Assembly (NCBI GenBank): GCA_910585725.1
Contig: CAJUFA010000021.1
Coordinates: 1-57,101 of the forward strand
DNA length: 57,101 bases
Reading direction: 5' to 3'
From: an uncultured Dorea sp.
GTDB taxonomy: Bacteria; Bacillota; Clostridia; Lachnospirales; Lachnospiraceae
The notes beneath the pieces are model-generated. The model searched no databases. It worked only from the letters and a program-made list of their open reading frames with translations, and had not been told where the DNA came from. The translations under genes and the position numbers were made by a program. This document shows, in pieces, positions 8,074 to 17,286 of the stretch (its first letter is position 1; each line of letters opens with the position of its first letter).

Positions 8074-8526
8074 GTGAGTACATTTTCCATCGTTTTAATT
8101 GTAATCACAATTATCTTAATCGCCGCGATTATCGTATTATATTTTCTGGGCAAAAGAGCAGAAAAAAAGCAGGCGGAGCAGCAGGCTCAGTTAGAAGCCG
8201 CATCGCAGACCATGACGATGCTTATCATCGATAAAGGCCGGCTGCCTCTGAAAGAAGCCGGGCTGCCCGAGATGGTTATAAATAATACGCCCAAATATCT
8301 CCGCCGCTCCAAGGTTCCGGTCGTAAAAGCCAAAGTCGGTCCAAAGATCATGACGCTGATGTGCGACGCCGATATCTTTCCCCTCGTTCCTGTAAAGAAA
8401 GAAGTGAAGGCAAATGTAAGCGGAATCTACATCACCTCTGTCAGAGGACTGCGCGGACCGCTTGAGACGCCGCAGAAGAAAAAGGGATTTTTCGAAAAGA
8501 TGCGGGATAAGATCAGCAAAAAATAA
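8074..8526 (+). CDS. Small single-pass membrane protein of unknown function
   Basis: A GTG start follows AGGAGG by 7 bp. Residues about 5-26 are one hydrophobic helix, followed by a charged KRAEKKQAEQQ segment, so the roughly 120-residue remainder is probably cytoplasmic. The body is beta-rich and ends in a basic tail (KKKGFFEKMRDKISKK). I recognise no domain. It has its own promoter and a shared bidirectional terminator. Confidence 0.75.
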   Translation: MSTFSIVLIVITIILIAAIIVLYFLGKRAEKKQAEQQAQLEAASQTMTMLIIDKGRLPLKEAGLPEMVINNTPKYLRRSKVPVVKAKVGPKIMTLMCDADIFPLVPVKKEVKANVSGIYITSVRGLRGPLETPQKKKGFFEKMRDKISKK

Positions 8527-8534
8527 GATATTTA

Positions 8535-8565
8535 AAAAGCATTGGATCATCGGTCCAATGCTTTT
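8535..8565. terminator. Bidirectional terminator
   Basis: AAAAGCATTGGA pairs with TCCAATGCTTTT. U-rich tails occur in both directions. The stop codon of the minus-strand DUF1934 gene lies in the loop. Confidence 0.8.
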
Positions 8566-8993
8566 ATGTTCATCACAATATTACAATCTGCAACAGGCTC
8601 ATTATTCACATCCAGGGCATAATTCACATGCACGTCGATATTCCTGTCTGTCACGTCTACCTGCATATCTTTCGTATGTGTTCCAACCAACAACTCACCA
8701 TAAGGGGTATCATATTGAGTGATATTCATCTTATCTTTCTCGAAGACCATATGGGTATTCGACAACCCGCTTTTTACAATCTCAAGTTTTCCACTTTCCG
8801 CAATTCGCACCTTATTCCTGATAAACCCGGGTATTCCCTCCACGACTTCGTCATAAATTACATAATGCTTATTGTTCTTGAAATAATATGTAGCAGGCGT
8901 GATCACTTGAATCGGCTCGTTTTCATCCTCTTCCACGATTCCCACCGTCTCATAATGCAATCCCGATATGCTTAATAAAACATCCTTCGTCAT
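8547..8993 (-). CDS. DUF1934 domain protein (YwiB-like)
   Basis: The sequence begins MTKDVLLSISGLHY and contains the beta-barrel pattern of DUF1934: ITPATYYFKNNKHYVIYDE, then a track ending in GELLVGTHTKDM and VNYALDVN. The length (about 148 aa) is normal. The family is a calycin-like small barrel of unknown role. ATG 8993 is preferred because AGGTGA precedes it and the family starts there; a longer frame from 9050 would overlap the murI region. It lies directly after murI, probably in one operon. Confidence 0.8.
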   Translation of the reverse strand: MTKDVLLSISGLHYETVGIVEEDENEPIQVITPATYYFKNNKHYVIYDEVVEGIPGFIRNKVRIAESGKLEIVKSGLSNTHMVFEKDKMNITQYDTPYGELLVGTHTKDMQVDVTDRNIDVHVNYALDVNNEPVADCNIVMNIKALDR

Positions 8994-9055
8994 AACATCA
9001 CCTGATATTCTTTCATATTCTCCTATACTAATCAATCCCTTACCTGACATTCTTT

Positions 9056-9913
9056 TTAATATTCTTCAATATTGACAAGTCTCGTCGACGCTACATCATA
9101 TGTTAGGATTCCGTTCGCAAACCGGGTGAATTTCTCTGCCGCGTCGCTTACATAGAATTTATAAGCCGCCGCCCTTTCGGATCGATTCTCGATTCCTCTC
9201 TCAAACAGAATTTTCTTCAGATCCATCGCCGTCTCATACGCCGGATTCACGATATGTACCTTCTCGCCAAAATATGCCTTGATCCTCGACCGAAGCAATG
9301 GATAATGAGTACACCCCAGAATCATCGTATCAATCTCCGTCTTTCTCATATCCGACAGATAGATATCTATCACTTCTTCTGTGATCCTATGCTTCGCAAA
9401 TCCTTCCTCCACCAAAGGTACGAATAATGGACAAGGCTTCCCTATCACAACTGCATCAGGATTCATCTGCCTGATGATCTTGGTATACGTCTCGCTTTGT
9501 ATCGTAGCTTCGGTCCCTGCCACACCGATAATACCGTTCTTTGTCGACTGCACGGCAACACGCGCCCCCGGCGCGATCACTCCCAGGATCGGAATGTCCG
9601 ACTCTTCCTGCACCGTCTCAAGCGCCAGGGCGCTGACCGTATTACAGGCTACCACAATCGCTTTTACGTCCTTTGTCCTGAGAAAACGGATAATCTGTCT
9701 GGAAAACCGGAGAATATTACTCTTTGATTTACTTCCATACGGCACCCGCGCAGTATCTCCAAAATACACAATATTCTCATGAGGAAGCTGACGCATAATC
9801 TCCCTTGCAACCGTCAGACCTCCCACTCCGGAATCAAAAACCCCTATAGGAGCCTCATTACTCAAATTATTCTTCACACTCAAAATCTCCTTTATGCCAT
9901 TCGTGTTATCCAT
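9056..9913 (-). CDS. murI: Glutamate racemase
   Basis: It converts L- to D-glutamate for peptidoglycan in the cytoplasm. The family motifs are present: GVFDSGVGGLT, YFGDTARVPYG, VVACNTVSA (first catalytic Cys) and LGCTHYPLL (second catalytic Cys). The length is normal. ATG 9913 has AGGCGG close upstream; an ATG at 9928 is equally in frame. The next gene downstream is DUF1934. Confidence 0.95.
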   Translation of the reverse strand: MDNTNGIKEILSVKNNLSNEAPIGVFDSGVGGLTVAREIMRQLPHENIVYFGDTARVPYGSKSKSNILRFSRQIIRFLRTKDVKAIVVACNTVSALALETVQEESDIPILGVIAPGARVAVQSTKNGIIGVAGTEATIQSETYTKIIRQMNPDAVVIGKPCPLFVPLVEEGFAKHRITEEVIDIYLSDMRKTEIDTMILGCTHYPLLRSRIKAYFGEKVHIVNPAYETAMDLKKILFERGIENRSERAAAYKFYVSDAAEKFTRFANGILTYDVASTRLVNIEEY

Positions 9914-9983
9914 TGTACCGCCTGCCATTTAGAATTTCAAGTTGAAAGCCGTTATTTTCAAATATCCTTTGATATGTTTATAG

Positions 9984-10066
9984 AAAAAACGGGCGATAAT
10001 CCTGTACATAGAATCGGTCTCAAACTAATTCTATGAAGACCGCAAGACTACCGCTCGTTTTTTTCT
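9984..10066 (-). terminator. Long structured terminator of pfkA
   Basis: An outer stem pairs the region around CGAGCGGTA with TATCGCCCG and is followed by TTTTTT on the minus strand. Inside, CATAGAAT/ATTCTATG and GGTCT/AGACC offer alternative pairings. It follows the pfkA stop by about 20 bp. Confidence 0.6.
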
Positions 10067-10088
10067 TACATATTCTTACTCCATCTTC

Positions 10089-11063
10089 CTAAAGCGCTAA
10101 TTCCTTCGCTATCTCATACTGATAAACCGGAATTCCCTTCTGCATACCAAGAGCCTCGTTAATGTCAAAATCAACATATTTACCATGCTTGTATCCGACA
10201 ACCCGATTTGACTTACCTTCAATCAAAAGATCCACCGCCATCGCGCCCATAATGGAAGCATATACTCTGTCCTTACATGTCGGGCTTCCGCCGCGCTGCA
10301 TGTGTCCGATAATTGTCGCCCTGGTCTCCATACCTGTCGCCGCTTCGATTCTCTCTGCCATCTCTATGGAGCCGCCGATACCTTCTGCGTTGATAATAAT
10401 GTAATTCTTCTTACCACGTTTCCGACATTCCTGGATATCTGCCACGATCGCCGCCTCATCGTATCCATGCTCTTCCGGCAGCAAGATACGCTCCGCTCCG
10501 TTGGCAATACCGCACCACAATGCCAGGTATCCTGCATCCCTGCCCATTACTTCGATAATGGAACATCTCTCATGGGATGTGGATGTATCACGTACTTTAT
10601 CGATCGCTTCCATCGCTGTATTAACCGCAGTATCGAATCCTATCGTGTATTCCGTACAGGCAATATCCAGATCGATCGTTCCCGGAACTCCAATTGTGTT
10701 AATCCCAAGATTAGCCAATGCCTGCGCTCCGGCGAAAGAACCGTCGCCTCCGATTACCACAAGTCCGTCAACCCCGTACTTCTTCAGGATCGCCGCAGCT
10801 TTCTGCTGTCCCTCTTCCGTCCGCATCTCCTCGCACCGCGCAGTCTGAAGAATCGTGCCTCCGCGCTGGATCGTATCAGAGACGTCTCTTGCTGAAAGAT
10901 CTATAATCTCTTCATCCAACAGACCTGCATAACCCTTTCTGATTCCTCTGACTCTCAGACCTTTGCTAAGCGCTGTACGAACGACGGCGCGGATTGCCGC
11001 ATTCATTCCCGGCGCGTCGCCTCCACTGGTTAACACTCCGATTGTACGTACTACTTTTGCCAT
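10089..11063 (-). CDS. pfkA: ATP-dependent 6-phosphofructokinase
   Basis: It phosphorylates fructose 6-phosphate in glycolysis. The N-terminal GVLTSGGDAPGMNAAIR binds ATP. GGDGS (not GGDD) indicates ATP rather than pyrophosphate as donor. The catalytic loop is GTIDLDIACTEYTIGFD; the catalytic Asp of TID is kept, while the usual following Asn is Leu. MGRDAGYLA and the C-terminal substrate site are present. At 324 aa it is full length. It lies 132 bp downstream of dnaE on the same strand. Confidence 0.96.
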   Translation of the reverse strand: MAKVVRTIGVLTSGGDAPGMNAAIRAVVRTALSKGLRVRGIRKGYAGLLDEEIIDLSARDVSDTIQRGGTILQTARCEEMRTEEGQQKAAAILKKYGVDGLVVIGGDGSFAGAQALANLGINTIGVPGTIDLDIACTEYTIGFDTAVNTAMEAIDKVRDTSTSHERCSIIEVMGRDAGYLALWCGIANGAERILLPEEHGYDEAAIVADIQECRKRGKKNYIIINAEGIGGSIEMAERIEAATGMETRATIIGHMQRGGSPTCKDRVYASIMGAMAVDLLIEGKSNRVVGYKHGKYVDFDINEALGMQKGIPVYQYEIAKELAL

Positions 11064-11195
11064 AAATCATTCCTCCATTGTAGTCATTTTATGTACACTC
11101 CGGATCACTCTGTCTCTGCCGCAAAGACAGATACATGCATTCCAGAAGCACAGTCATAGTTATCAGCCTTTCTCTCGTTCATCATTGTACATGAA

Positions 11196-14100
11196 TTAAC
11201 AAAGGTTTTCAATCGGTTTTTCTATTACTTTTACACAAGATTCTCCCAGATAATTCGTCAATTTGTTCAGCAGTATTCTGTCCGCATTCACGCTCCGGCC
11301 GACGCCCAGACGCTTGACAGCCTTCTCTCTTTTACAGTAGATCACTACCCTGTCCTCACCGTCAGAATCTTTTAACATATCAAAAAGTTCCGCCTCCTGG
11401 GCAAGATATGTATCTTTATCCGCATATTGAAGCCACAGCTCCCGCTTCGTCTGCTCAAAAGGGATCACTTTCTCGCAGATCAGCTTACTCGCCGCCTCGT
11501 CCTCTTCCGACACCCTTCCCCTGATGAATACCTTCGCCTCCTCGTTCAGATACTGTTGGTTTTTCTCATAATCCCTCGGGAATACCACCACTTCCACAGA
11601 ACCTGCCAAATCCTCCAGCGTAACGAACGCCATCACCTTGTTTTGTTTGGTATATTTAATCGTCTTCGACGTGATTATGCCGCCGACCACTTCTCTTATC
11701 CCCTCATGCACCCTGGTTCTTCCATTCTCTTCATCTAACTGGAAGTCCAGAGTCGTTCTGGTAATATTCTTCCGCCATTTTTCTTCGTACTCCTCCATTG
11801 GATGACCGCTTAAGTATACTCCTAATACTTCCTTCTCAAATGCGAATTTCGTCTCCTTCTCGTATTCGCCTACATTCGGAAGAGGAATGTTGAATTCAGC
11901 TTTCTGGTCGTCGCTTACCATATCAAATAGAGTCATCTGCCCTGTCATAGAATTCTTTTTCTCCCGGTTTACCTGGTCTAAGATCTGCACATAGATAATC
12001 ATGAACTGCTTTCTTGTACCCCCCAGGCTGTCGAAAGCGCCTGATTTGATAAAATTCTCAATCGTCCGTTTGTTGAGTATCTCTTTGTCAGACATGCGCT
12101 CGATAAAATCTTTGAGGCTCTTGAACCTTCCCCTTTCGTCTCTCTCTTCCAGAATAGCCGCGATCACAGAACGGCCAATACTTTTAATTGCGGTAAGTCC
12201 ATACCGGATATTCCCGTCGTCTACGGAGAAGTCCCCCGCTCCCTCGTTAATATCCGGCGACAGAATATTAATCCCCATCTGACGGCTGGCATAGATATAT
12301 TCCGCTACTTTACTGGGGACGTCGATTACGGACGTCATAAGCGCCGCCATGAATTCCACCGGATAATAATACTTAAGCCACGCCGTCTGATACGCCACCA
12401 CCGCATATGCCGCCGCATGAGATTTGTTAAAAGCATATTTTGCAAAATCTATCATCTCATCATAGATCTTATTGGCAGTCTTCTCGTTAATCCCGTTGGC
12501 AATACATCCCGGAACACCTTCTTCGACATTTCCATACACGAAGTTCTCGCGTTCCTTTTGCATCACATCGCCTTTCTTTTTAGACATGGCCCGGCGCAGA
12601 ATATCGCTTCGTCCCAATGTATATCCAGCCAGTTCACGGACGATCTGCATAACTTGTTCCTGATAGACGATACAGCCGTAAGTTGACGCCAGAATAGGCT
12701 CTAACTGCGGACAGTCATAGGTAATACTCTCCGGATGGTCTTTCCCTTTAATATACTGAGGAATAAAATCCATCGGCCCCGGACGGTACAGTGCGATTCC
12801 GGCTATCACATCTTCCAGGCTCTGGGGCTTTAACTCCTTCATGAAACTCTTCATGCCGCCGCTTTCTAACTGAAAGATGCCGTCCGTTCTGCCTGTTCCT
12901 ATAGAAGCCAGAACTTTCTTATCGTCATAATCAATCTCCCCTATGTCGATCCTCTTTCCGGAGCTCCTGCCTGCAAGCCTCACGGCGTCCTGAATCACAG
13001 TCAGAGTACGCAGCCCCAGGAAATCCATCTTAAGAAGTCCAAGCTCTTCCAATGTTGTCATCGTAAACTGCGCTGTGACGGATCCGTCTGAACCAAGAGA
13101 CAGCGGAACATACTCGTCCACCGCCTTCTGACTGATCACTACCCCCGCTGCGTGCATGGAAGTATGCCTCGGCAGACCCTCAAGCCTTCTGGACATATTA
13201 ATCAATTCCTGAACCTGTTCATCCTCTTGATATTGTTTCTTAAGATCCGGATTCATCACCAGGGCGCGCTCTAAAGAAACCGGCTGATTATTCTGCCCTC
13301 TCGGTATCATCTTCGCAATTCCGTCTACAAACGCATAAGGAAGATCCATCACCCTTCCTACGTCCCGGATTACGCCCTTTGCCGCCATCGTACCAAAAGT
13401 GACGATTTGTACCACCCGGTCCGTACCGTATTTATCTACCACATAATTAATAACCTCCTGCCTCCGTTCAAAACAGAAGTCCACATCAATATCCGGCATA
13501 GACACACGCTCAGGATTCAGGAAACGCTCAAACAGGAGCTGATACCGAATCGGGTCGATGCTTGTGATCTCCAGGCAGTACGCCACGATACTTCCCGCCG
13601 CGGAACCACGGCCCGGCCCCACAGCGATGCCATGATCCTTCGCATACTTGATAAAGTCCCACACAATCAGGAAATAGTCTACATAACCCATAGACTTGAT
13701 AACCGACAATTCATATTCCAGACGTTCTTTAAGAGACTCGTCCCCGTCGGGATAGCGATTCTTCAGCCCTGTATAACACAGCTCCTGCAGATACTCCCAT
13801 GAGGTATAACCCTCCGGCACATCGTATTTCGGAAGTTTCGTCACACCAAACTCAATCTCTACATTACAACGCTTTGCGATCTTCTGTGTATTCTCAAGCG
13901 CCTGTACTGCATACGGGAAGAGATTACGCATTTCTTCTTCAGACTTGACATAATACTGGCCTCCCTCATACCGCATCCTATTCTCATCTGACAGCTTCTT
14001 TCCTGTCTGGATACACAGCAGCATATCATGCGGCTTCTCATCCTCCGCATAGGTGTAATGAACGTCATTGGTCGCCACAAGCTCAATCCCTGTTTCCTGA

Positions 14101-14684
14101 GACATTCGAAGCAGCGACTGATTCACCACTTTCTGCTCCCTTAACCCGTGATCCTGGAGCTCAAGGAAAAAATTCCCTCTTCCGAAGATCTCCTGATACC
14201 GCAAGGCCGCAGCTTTCCCTTCCTCATACTTCCCCCGCAGGATATTGCGCTGGACTTCTCCCGCCAGGCAGGCGCTTAACGCGATAAGCCCCTCGTGGAA
14301 CTCCTGCAGAATTTCAAGGTCCACCCTTGGCTTGTAGTAATATCCTTCCGTGAATCCCCTGGATACAATCTTCATCAGATTATGGTAACCCTTATCATTC
14401 TCCGCAAGCAAAACCAGATGATAATACCTGTCGTCCCCGCTCCCTGCCGCTTTTTTATCAAATCTGGACCCCAAAGCCACATAAACTTCACAGCCAAGGA
14501 TCGGATGGATTCCTTCTGCTTTCGCCGCCCGATAGAAATCAATCACACCGAACATTACTCCGTGATCCGTGATCGCCACGCTGTCCATGCCTAACTCTTT
14601 CACCCTTGACACGCATTCCTTAATCTTATTCGAACCATCCAACAGACTATATTCTGTATGGACATGCAGATGTGCAAAACTCAT
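11196..14684 (-). CDS. dnaE: DNA polymerase III alpha subunit (DnaE type)
   Basis: A PHP domain opens the protein (FAHLHVHTEYSLLDGSNKI). The polymerase core carries the catalytic carboxylates in PDIDVDFCFERR and the later KMDFLGLRTLTVI. A helix-hairpin-helix region and an OB fold (GGIITSKTIKYTKQNKVMAFVTLEDL) follow. The length (1162 aa) is typical for DnaE; it lacks the internal exonuclease of PolC. GAAGGAG stands 8 bp before the ATG. It is in a minus-strand run thioesterase-cvfB-dnaE-pfkA with short gaps. Confidence 0.97.
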   Translation of the reverse strand: MSFAHLHVHTEYSLLDGSNKIKECVSRVKELGMDSVAITDHGVMFGVIDFYRAAKAEGIHPILGCEVYVALGSRFDKKAAGSGDDRYYHLVLLAENDKGYHNLMKIVSRGFTEGYYYKPRVDLEILQEFHEGLIALSACLAGEVQRNILRGKYEEGKAAALRYQEIFGRGNFFLELQDHGLREQKVVNQSLLRMSQETGIELVATNDVHYTYAEDEKPHDMLLCIQTGKKLSDENRMRYEGGQYYVKSEEEMRNLFPYAVQALENTQKIAKRCNVEIEFGVTKLPKYDVPEGYTSWEYLQELCYTGLKNRYPDGDESLKERLEYELSVIKSMGYVDYFLIVWDFIKYAKDHGIAVGPGRGSAAGSIVAYCLEITSIDPIRYQLLFERFLNPERVSMPDIDVDFCFERRQEVINYVVDKYGTDRVVQIVTFGTMAAKGVIRDVGRVMDLPYAFVDGIAKMIPRGQNNQPVSLERALVMNPDLKKQYQEDEQVQELINMSRRLEGLPRHTSMHAAGVVISQKAVDEYVPLSLGSDGSVTAQFTMTTLEELGLLKMDFLGLRTLTVIQDAVRLAGRSSGKRIDIGEIDYDDKKVLASIGTGRTDGIFQLESGGMKSFMKELKPQSLEDVIAGIALYRPGPMDFIPQYIKGKDHPESITYDCPQLEPILASTYGCIVYQEQVMQIVRELAGYTLGRSDILRRAMSKKKGDVMQKERENFVYGNVEEGVPGCIANGINEKTANKIYDEMIDFAKYAFNKSHAAAYAVVAYQTAWLKYYYPVEFMAALMTSVIDVPSKVAEYIYASRQMGINILSPDINEGAGDFSVDDGNIRYGLTAIKSIGRSVIAAILEERDERGRFKSLKDFIERMSDKEILNKRTIENFIKSGAFDSLGGTRKQFMIIYVQILDQVNREKKNSMTGQMTLFDMVSDDQKAEFNIPLPNVGEYEKETKFAFEKEVLGVYLSGHPMEEYEEKWRKNITRTTLDFQLDEENGRTRVHEGIREVVGGIITSKTIKYTKQNKVMAFVTLEDLAGSVEVVVFPRDYEKNQQYLNEEAKVFIRGRVSEEDEAASKLICEKVIPFEQTKRELWLQYADKDTYLAQEAELFDMLKDSDGEDRVVIYCKREKAVKRLGVGRSVNADRILLNKLTNYLGESCVKVIEKPIENLC

Positions 14685-14728
14685 TACTCACTCCTTCTTA
14701 TCTTTGCCGGCCTACTCTGTCTCCTTCT

Positions 14729-15568
14729 CTATTTTTTACAGATCTCAATAGATTCTTCACGGATTTCAATCTTTCCCTCCTTAAGAAGCCTGCCGACAGC
14801 CCTCTTAAATGCGTTCTTACTCAAACCAAACTCCGCCTTAATCCGTTCCGGCTCCGCTTTATCGGTAAACGGCAGCTTACCGCCATTCTCCTTTAGTCTC
14901 TCCCAGATCATCCCGGCGTCTGCATCCATCTGCATAAAGGATTTTTCCCTCACGGCAAGATCTAACTTCCCGTCCTCTCTGACTCTGATAACTCTTGCCT
15001 GTATTCTCTCGCCTACCCTCAGGGACCCAAATGCCTCTCTTTTTGGAATCAAGGCAGAAAAACAATCGTCCACAGCAACAAATACGCCAAAATTATCACT
15101 GGTATCATAAATAATACCTTTAACCCGGTCGTCCTTCTGATACGGAGAATCCTGCCTCAGCATATCATAAACCTTCATCGTCGCGCAAAGCCTGTCCGAT
15201 TTGTCGATATAGAGGGACACTAAAACCTCGTCTCCCTTTCTCACCTTCGCCGTCTGCTCCCGAAACGGAAGCAGCAGGTCCTTCTCCAGTCCCCAATCCA
15301 GAAAAGCTCCGATCTTCCCTGTGTCCGCCACTTTAAGCGCCTTAATCTCCCCCATGGTAATCTTTGGTTCATTCGTCGTCGCGATCAGGCGGTCTGATGA
15401 ATCCTTATATAAGAATACCTCCACCGGATCCCCGGTCTCCACACCCTTTGGAACCTGTTTCTTCGGAAGCAGCACCTTCTCCTCGCTATTTCCCAGATAT
15501 ACTCCGAAGTCTACCTGCTTCACAATCATAAGCCTTGCTTTTTTTCCTAAGTTTTCTGTTAACGTCAT
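14729..15568 (-). CDS. cvfB: CvfB-like S1-domain RNA-binding protein
   Basis: Tandem OB/S1-like folds run from about residue 5 to 215, for example GKKARLMIVKQVDFGVYL, KIGAFLDWGLEKDLLLPF and GIIYDTSDNFGVFVAVDD. A C-terminal winged-helix follows (AEFGLSKNAFKRAVGRLLKEG). This is the CvfB/YitL architecture, an RNA-binding regulator in Firmicutes. ATG 15568 is chosen for the AAAGGA upstream; a GTG at 15583 abuts the previous stop. The gene name is by family resemblance. Confidence 0.85.
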   Translation of the reverse strand: MTLTENLGKKARLMIVKQVDFGVYLGNSEEKVLLPKKQVPKGVETGDPVEVFLYKDSSDRLIATTNEPKITMGEIKALKVADTGKIGAFLDWGLEKDLLLPFREQTAKVRKGDEVLVSLYIDKSDRLCATMKVYDMLRQDSPYQKDDRVKGIIYDTSDNFGVFVAVDDCFSALIPKREAFGSLRVGERIQARVIRVREDGKLDLAVREKSFMQMDADAGMIWERLKENGGKLPFTDKAEPERIKAEFGLSKNAFKRAVGRLLKEGKIEIREESIEICKK

Positions 15569-15583
15569 ATCCGTTCCTTTCAC

Positions 15584-16312
15584 TCATTCGTTCTTTACTT
15601 TAAACTCTACAACCGCGTATATCTTTCCTTCCTCGTCACAGAGTTCCACCACAGTCCTGTCTTCTTCAAAAGCGGCTTTTGGATAGATAATATCTCCATA
15701 TACCGCGGACTTCTTATATTCTACACGAAGCTGCCGAATATCTTCAGTCCCCCCGAGCTCTTCCATCGCCATCTGAACATATTGACAGTTATTCACATGT
15801 TCGTTCGTATCGATATGATACCTCCTGACAGGATATTCATTACAAATCCGCAGGTCTTTTGGAAGCGCAATCTTGCGGGACGCGTAATCCATCTTGAGAG
15901 GTTCTCCTGAACCGTATAGTTCCACCTCGTACGCATCCGGTCTTACAGGTCTTCCCTTCCTGGTATCCATATAAACCCACATGGAATTCGCATACGCGTT
16001 CATCCGTCCTGATTCATCCTCCATGCAGAAGTTCCTGAGTCCGTATAATCCTTCAAACTTCGTCGCCCAGGTGCTGACCTTTATATGTTCCCCCATGGAC
16101 GGATAACGCTCCGCCACTACCTGCCATGACGACAGTATCCAGACTCTCTCCCGTTCCTTACAATAATCAGGCCCCACTCCCAGGCTCTCGGAATGGAACG
16201 TGCTGCAATCCTGAAAATAATTAATAATTCCCGGCAGCGTAATCCGGTTCGTGTGATCCACTTCGCTGAACCTGATTCTGCCGTCAATCGTATATTTGTT
16301 ACTCTTCTGCAT
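15584..16312 (-). CDS. Acyl-ACP thioesterase (FatA/FatB family)
   Basis: It should release fatty acids from acyl carrier protein in the cytoplasm. The double hotdog fold is indicated by FSEVDHTNRITLPGIINYFQD in the first half and by RYHIDTNEHVNNCQYVQMA in the second. The second segment carries the Asn-His catalytic pair of plant-type thioesterases (IDTNEHVNN). At 242 aa it is of normal bacterial size. The next gene, cvfB-like, starts right after the stop. Confidence 0.9.
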   Translation of the reverse strand: MQKSNKYTIDGRIRFSEVDHTNRITLPGIINYFQDCSTFHSESLGVGPDYCKERERVWILSSWQVVAERYPSMGEHIKVSTWATKFEGLYGLRNFCMEDESGRMNAYANSMWVYMDTRKGRPVRPDAYEVELYGSGEPLKMDYASRKIALPKDLRICNEYPVRRYHIDTNEHVNNCQYVQMAMEELGGTEDIRQLRVEYKKSAVYGDIIYPKAAFEEDRTVVELCDEEGKIYAVVEFKVKNE

Positions 16313-16393
16313 CAGCTATGTAACTCCTCTCTATTGTAATGACGCGCTGGAATCTCAGGTCGGTAAGCTTACGGAGCTTGAACAGCATCGTCC

Positions 16394-17092
16394 TCAGTCT
16401 TTATTCCCGAAGAAAAAGAATCTGATCTTAAAATCCGTGGCAGCCGTAACCATCTCGTACTCTTCTGCAGTCAGAGCATCTTTGAGTTCTTCCTTCCCCT
16501 CATCCGTAACCACGGCGCACGCAGAGCTTGTAAAACACAGATTAGGATACAGAACACACCACCAGTTATGGCCTCTCGCCTCACCGAGTCTGATCCTCAG
16601 CGCTTCATAATCTCCCTGTGGAAAAAAAATATCTCCGTACTGCTTATCCGGAAAATGACAGACCTCTACTTCCGCTTCAGAACTATAAGAATATCCCGCT
16701 TCCCTGACCGCCTGATCCGCAACTTGTTCCAATTCATGCAGATGATTCCTTGCCCACTCTTTCGTCTGCTCAACATCCGGCTCTTTCTGTAATTCCGAAT
16801 CCATACTTTTCCTCATAAACTCAATCACAGCGTCCCTCACCTTAAGCTTCACCGCTTGATCTTCCTCGCTGTCACTGTTGGCAAGGACATGAAAACGAAA
16901 CACCTCTTTCGCAAGCGCGTCCTGCGTCTCTGCAATCTTCGCGTCCACCTGCTCCATCCGCCGTTCCACGAGAACGCCTGTCAGGATCGACGCTATACAG
17001 ATTCCTAGTATAACACAAATAACCTGCCGGATTCTATCACTTATAAAAATTTTTTTATTACTTATTCTACTATTATTATAGTACGGATTCAT
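16394..17092 (-). CDS. spoIIR: Stage II sporulation protein R
   Basis: SpoIIR is made in the forespore under sigma F and is secreted to trigger SpoIIGA processing of pro-sigma E. An N-terminal hydrophobic segment (residues about 24-45) precedes the family signatures FRFHVLANSDSEEDQ and GHNWWCVLYPNLC. The length of 232 aa is normal. AAGGAGGCGG lies before the ATG. Its presence shows that the organism belongs to a spore-forming lineage. The promoter should be sigma F type, but I could not assign a convincing site. Confidence 0.95.
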   Translation of the reverse strand: MNPYYNNSRISNKKIFISDRIRQVICVILGICIASILTGVLVERRMEQVDAKIAETQDALAKEVFRFHVLANSDSEEDQAVKLKVRDAVIEFMRKSMDSELQKEPDVEQTKEWARNHLHELEQVADQAVREAGYSYSSEAEVEVCHFPDKQYGDIFFPQGDYEALRIRLGEARGHNWWCVLYPNLCFTSSACAVVTDEGKEELKDALTAEEYEMVTAATDFKIRFFFFGNKD

Positions 17093-17286
17093 ATGTACCG
17101 CCTCCTTCTGATATTTTGAGCATCCTGATCGTTACTTTAAGAGAATGATCAGTCCGCGAACAGTAATCTCATATCAGAAGTCTTGACATATAGAATCCTA
17201 TTTATACCGTTTAATATATTAAATCTTATCTTTCTTTTTCAATTCCCGGGAATAAACAGGACGTCTTCTCTGAAGACGTCCCTCTC
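17093..17286. other. spoIIR upstream gap
   Basis: It contains an imperfect palindrome TGATCGTTAC...GAATGATCA (about 17128-17153) and an AT-rich stretch. No gene is apparent. The palindrome could be an operator. Confidence 0.35.
17259..17281 (-). terminator. Terminator of the GntR gene
   Basis: GGACGTCTTC pairs perfectly with GAAGACGTCC around a 3-nt loop, just after the GntR stop. The tail (TGTTTATT) is only moderately T-rich. Confidence 0.6.

Noticed and set aside
10302..10895. 197-aa plus-strand protein opposite pfkA
   Set aside because: Antisense frame of a highly conserved enzyme, with no ribosome site or domain.
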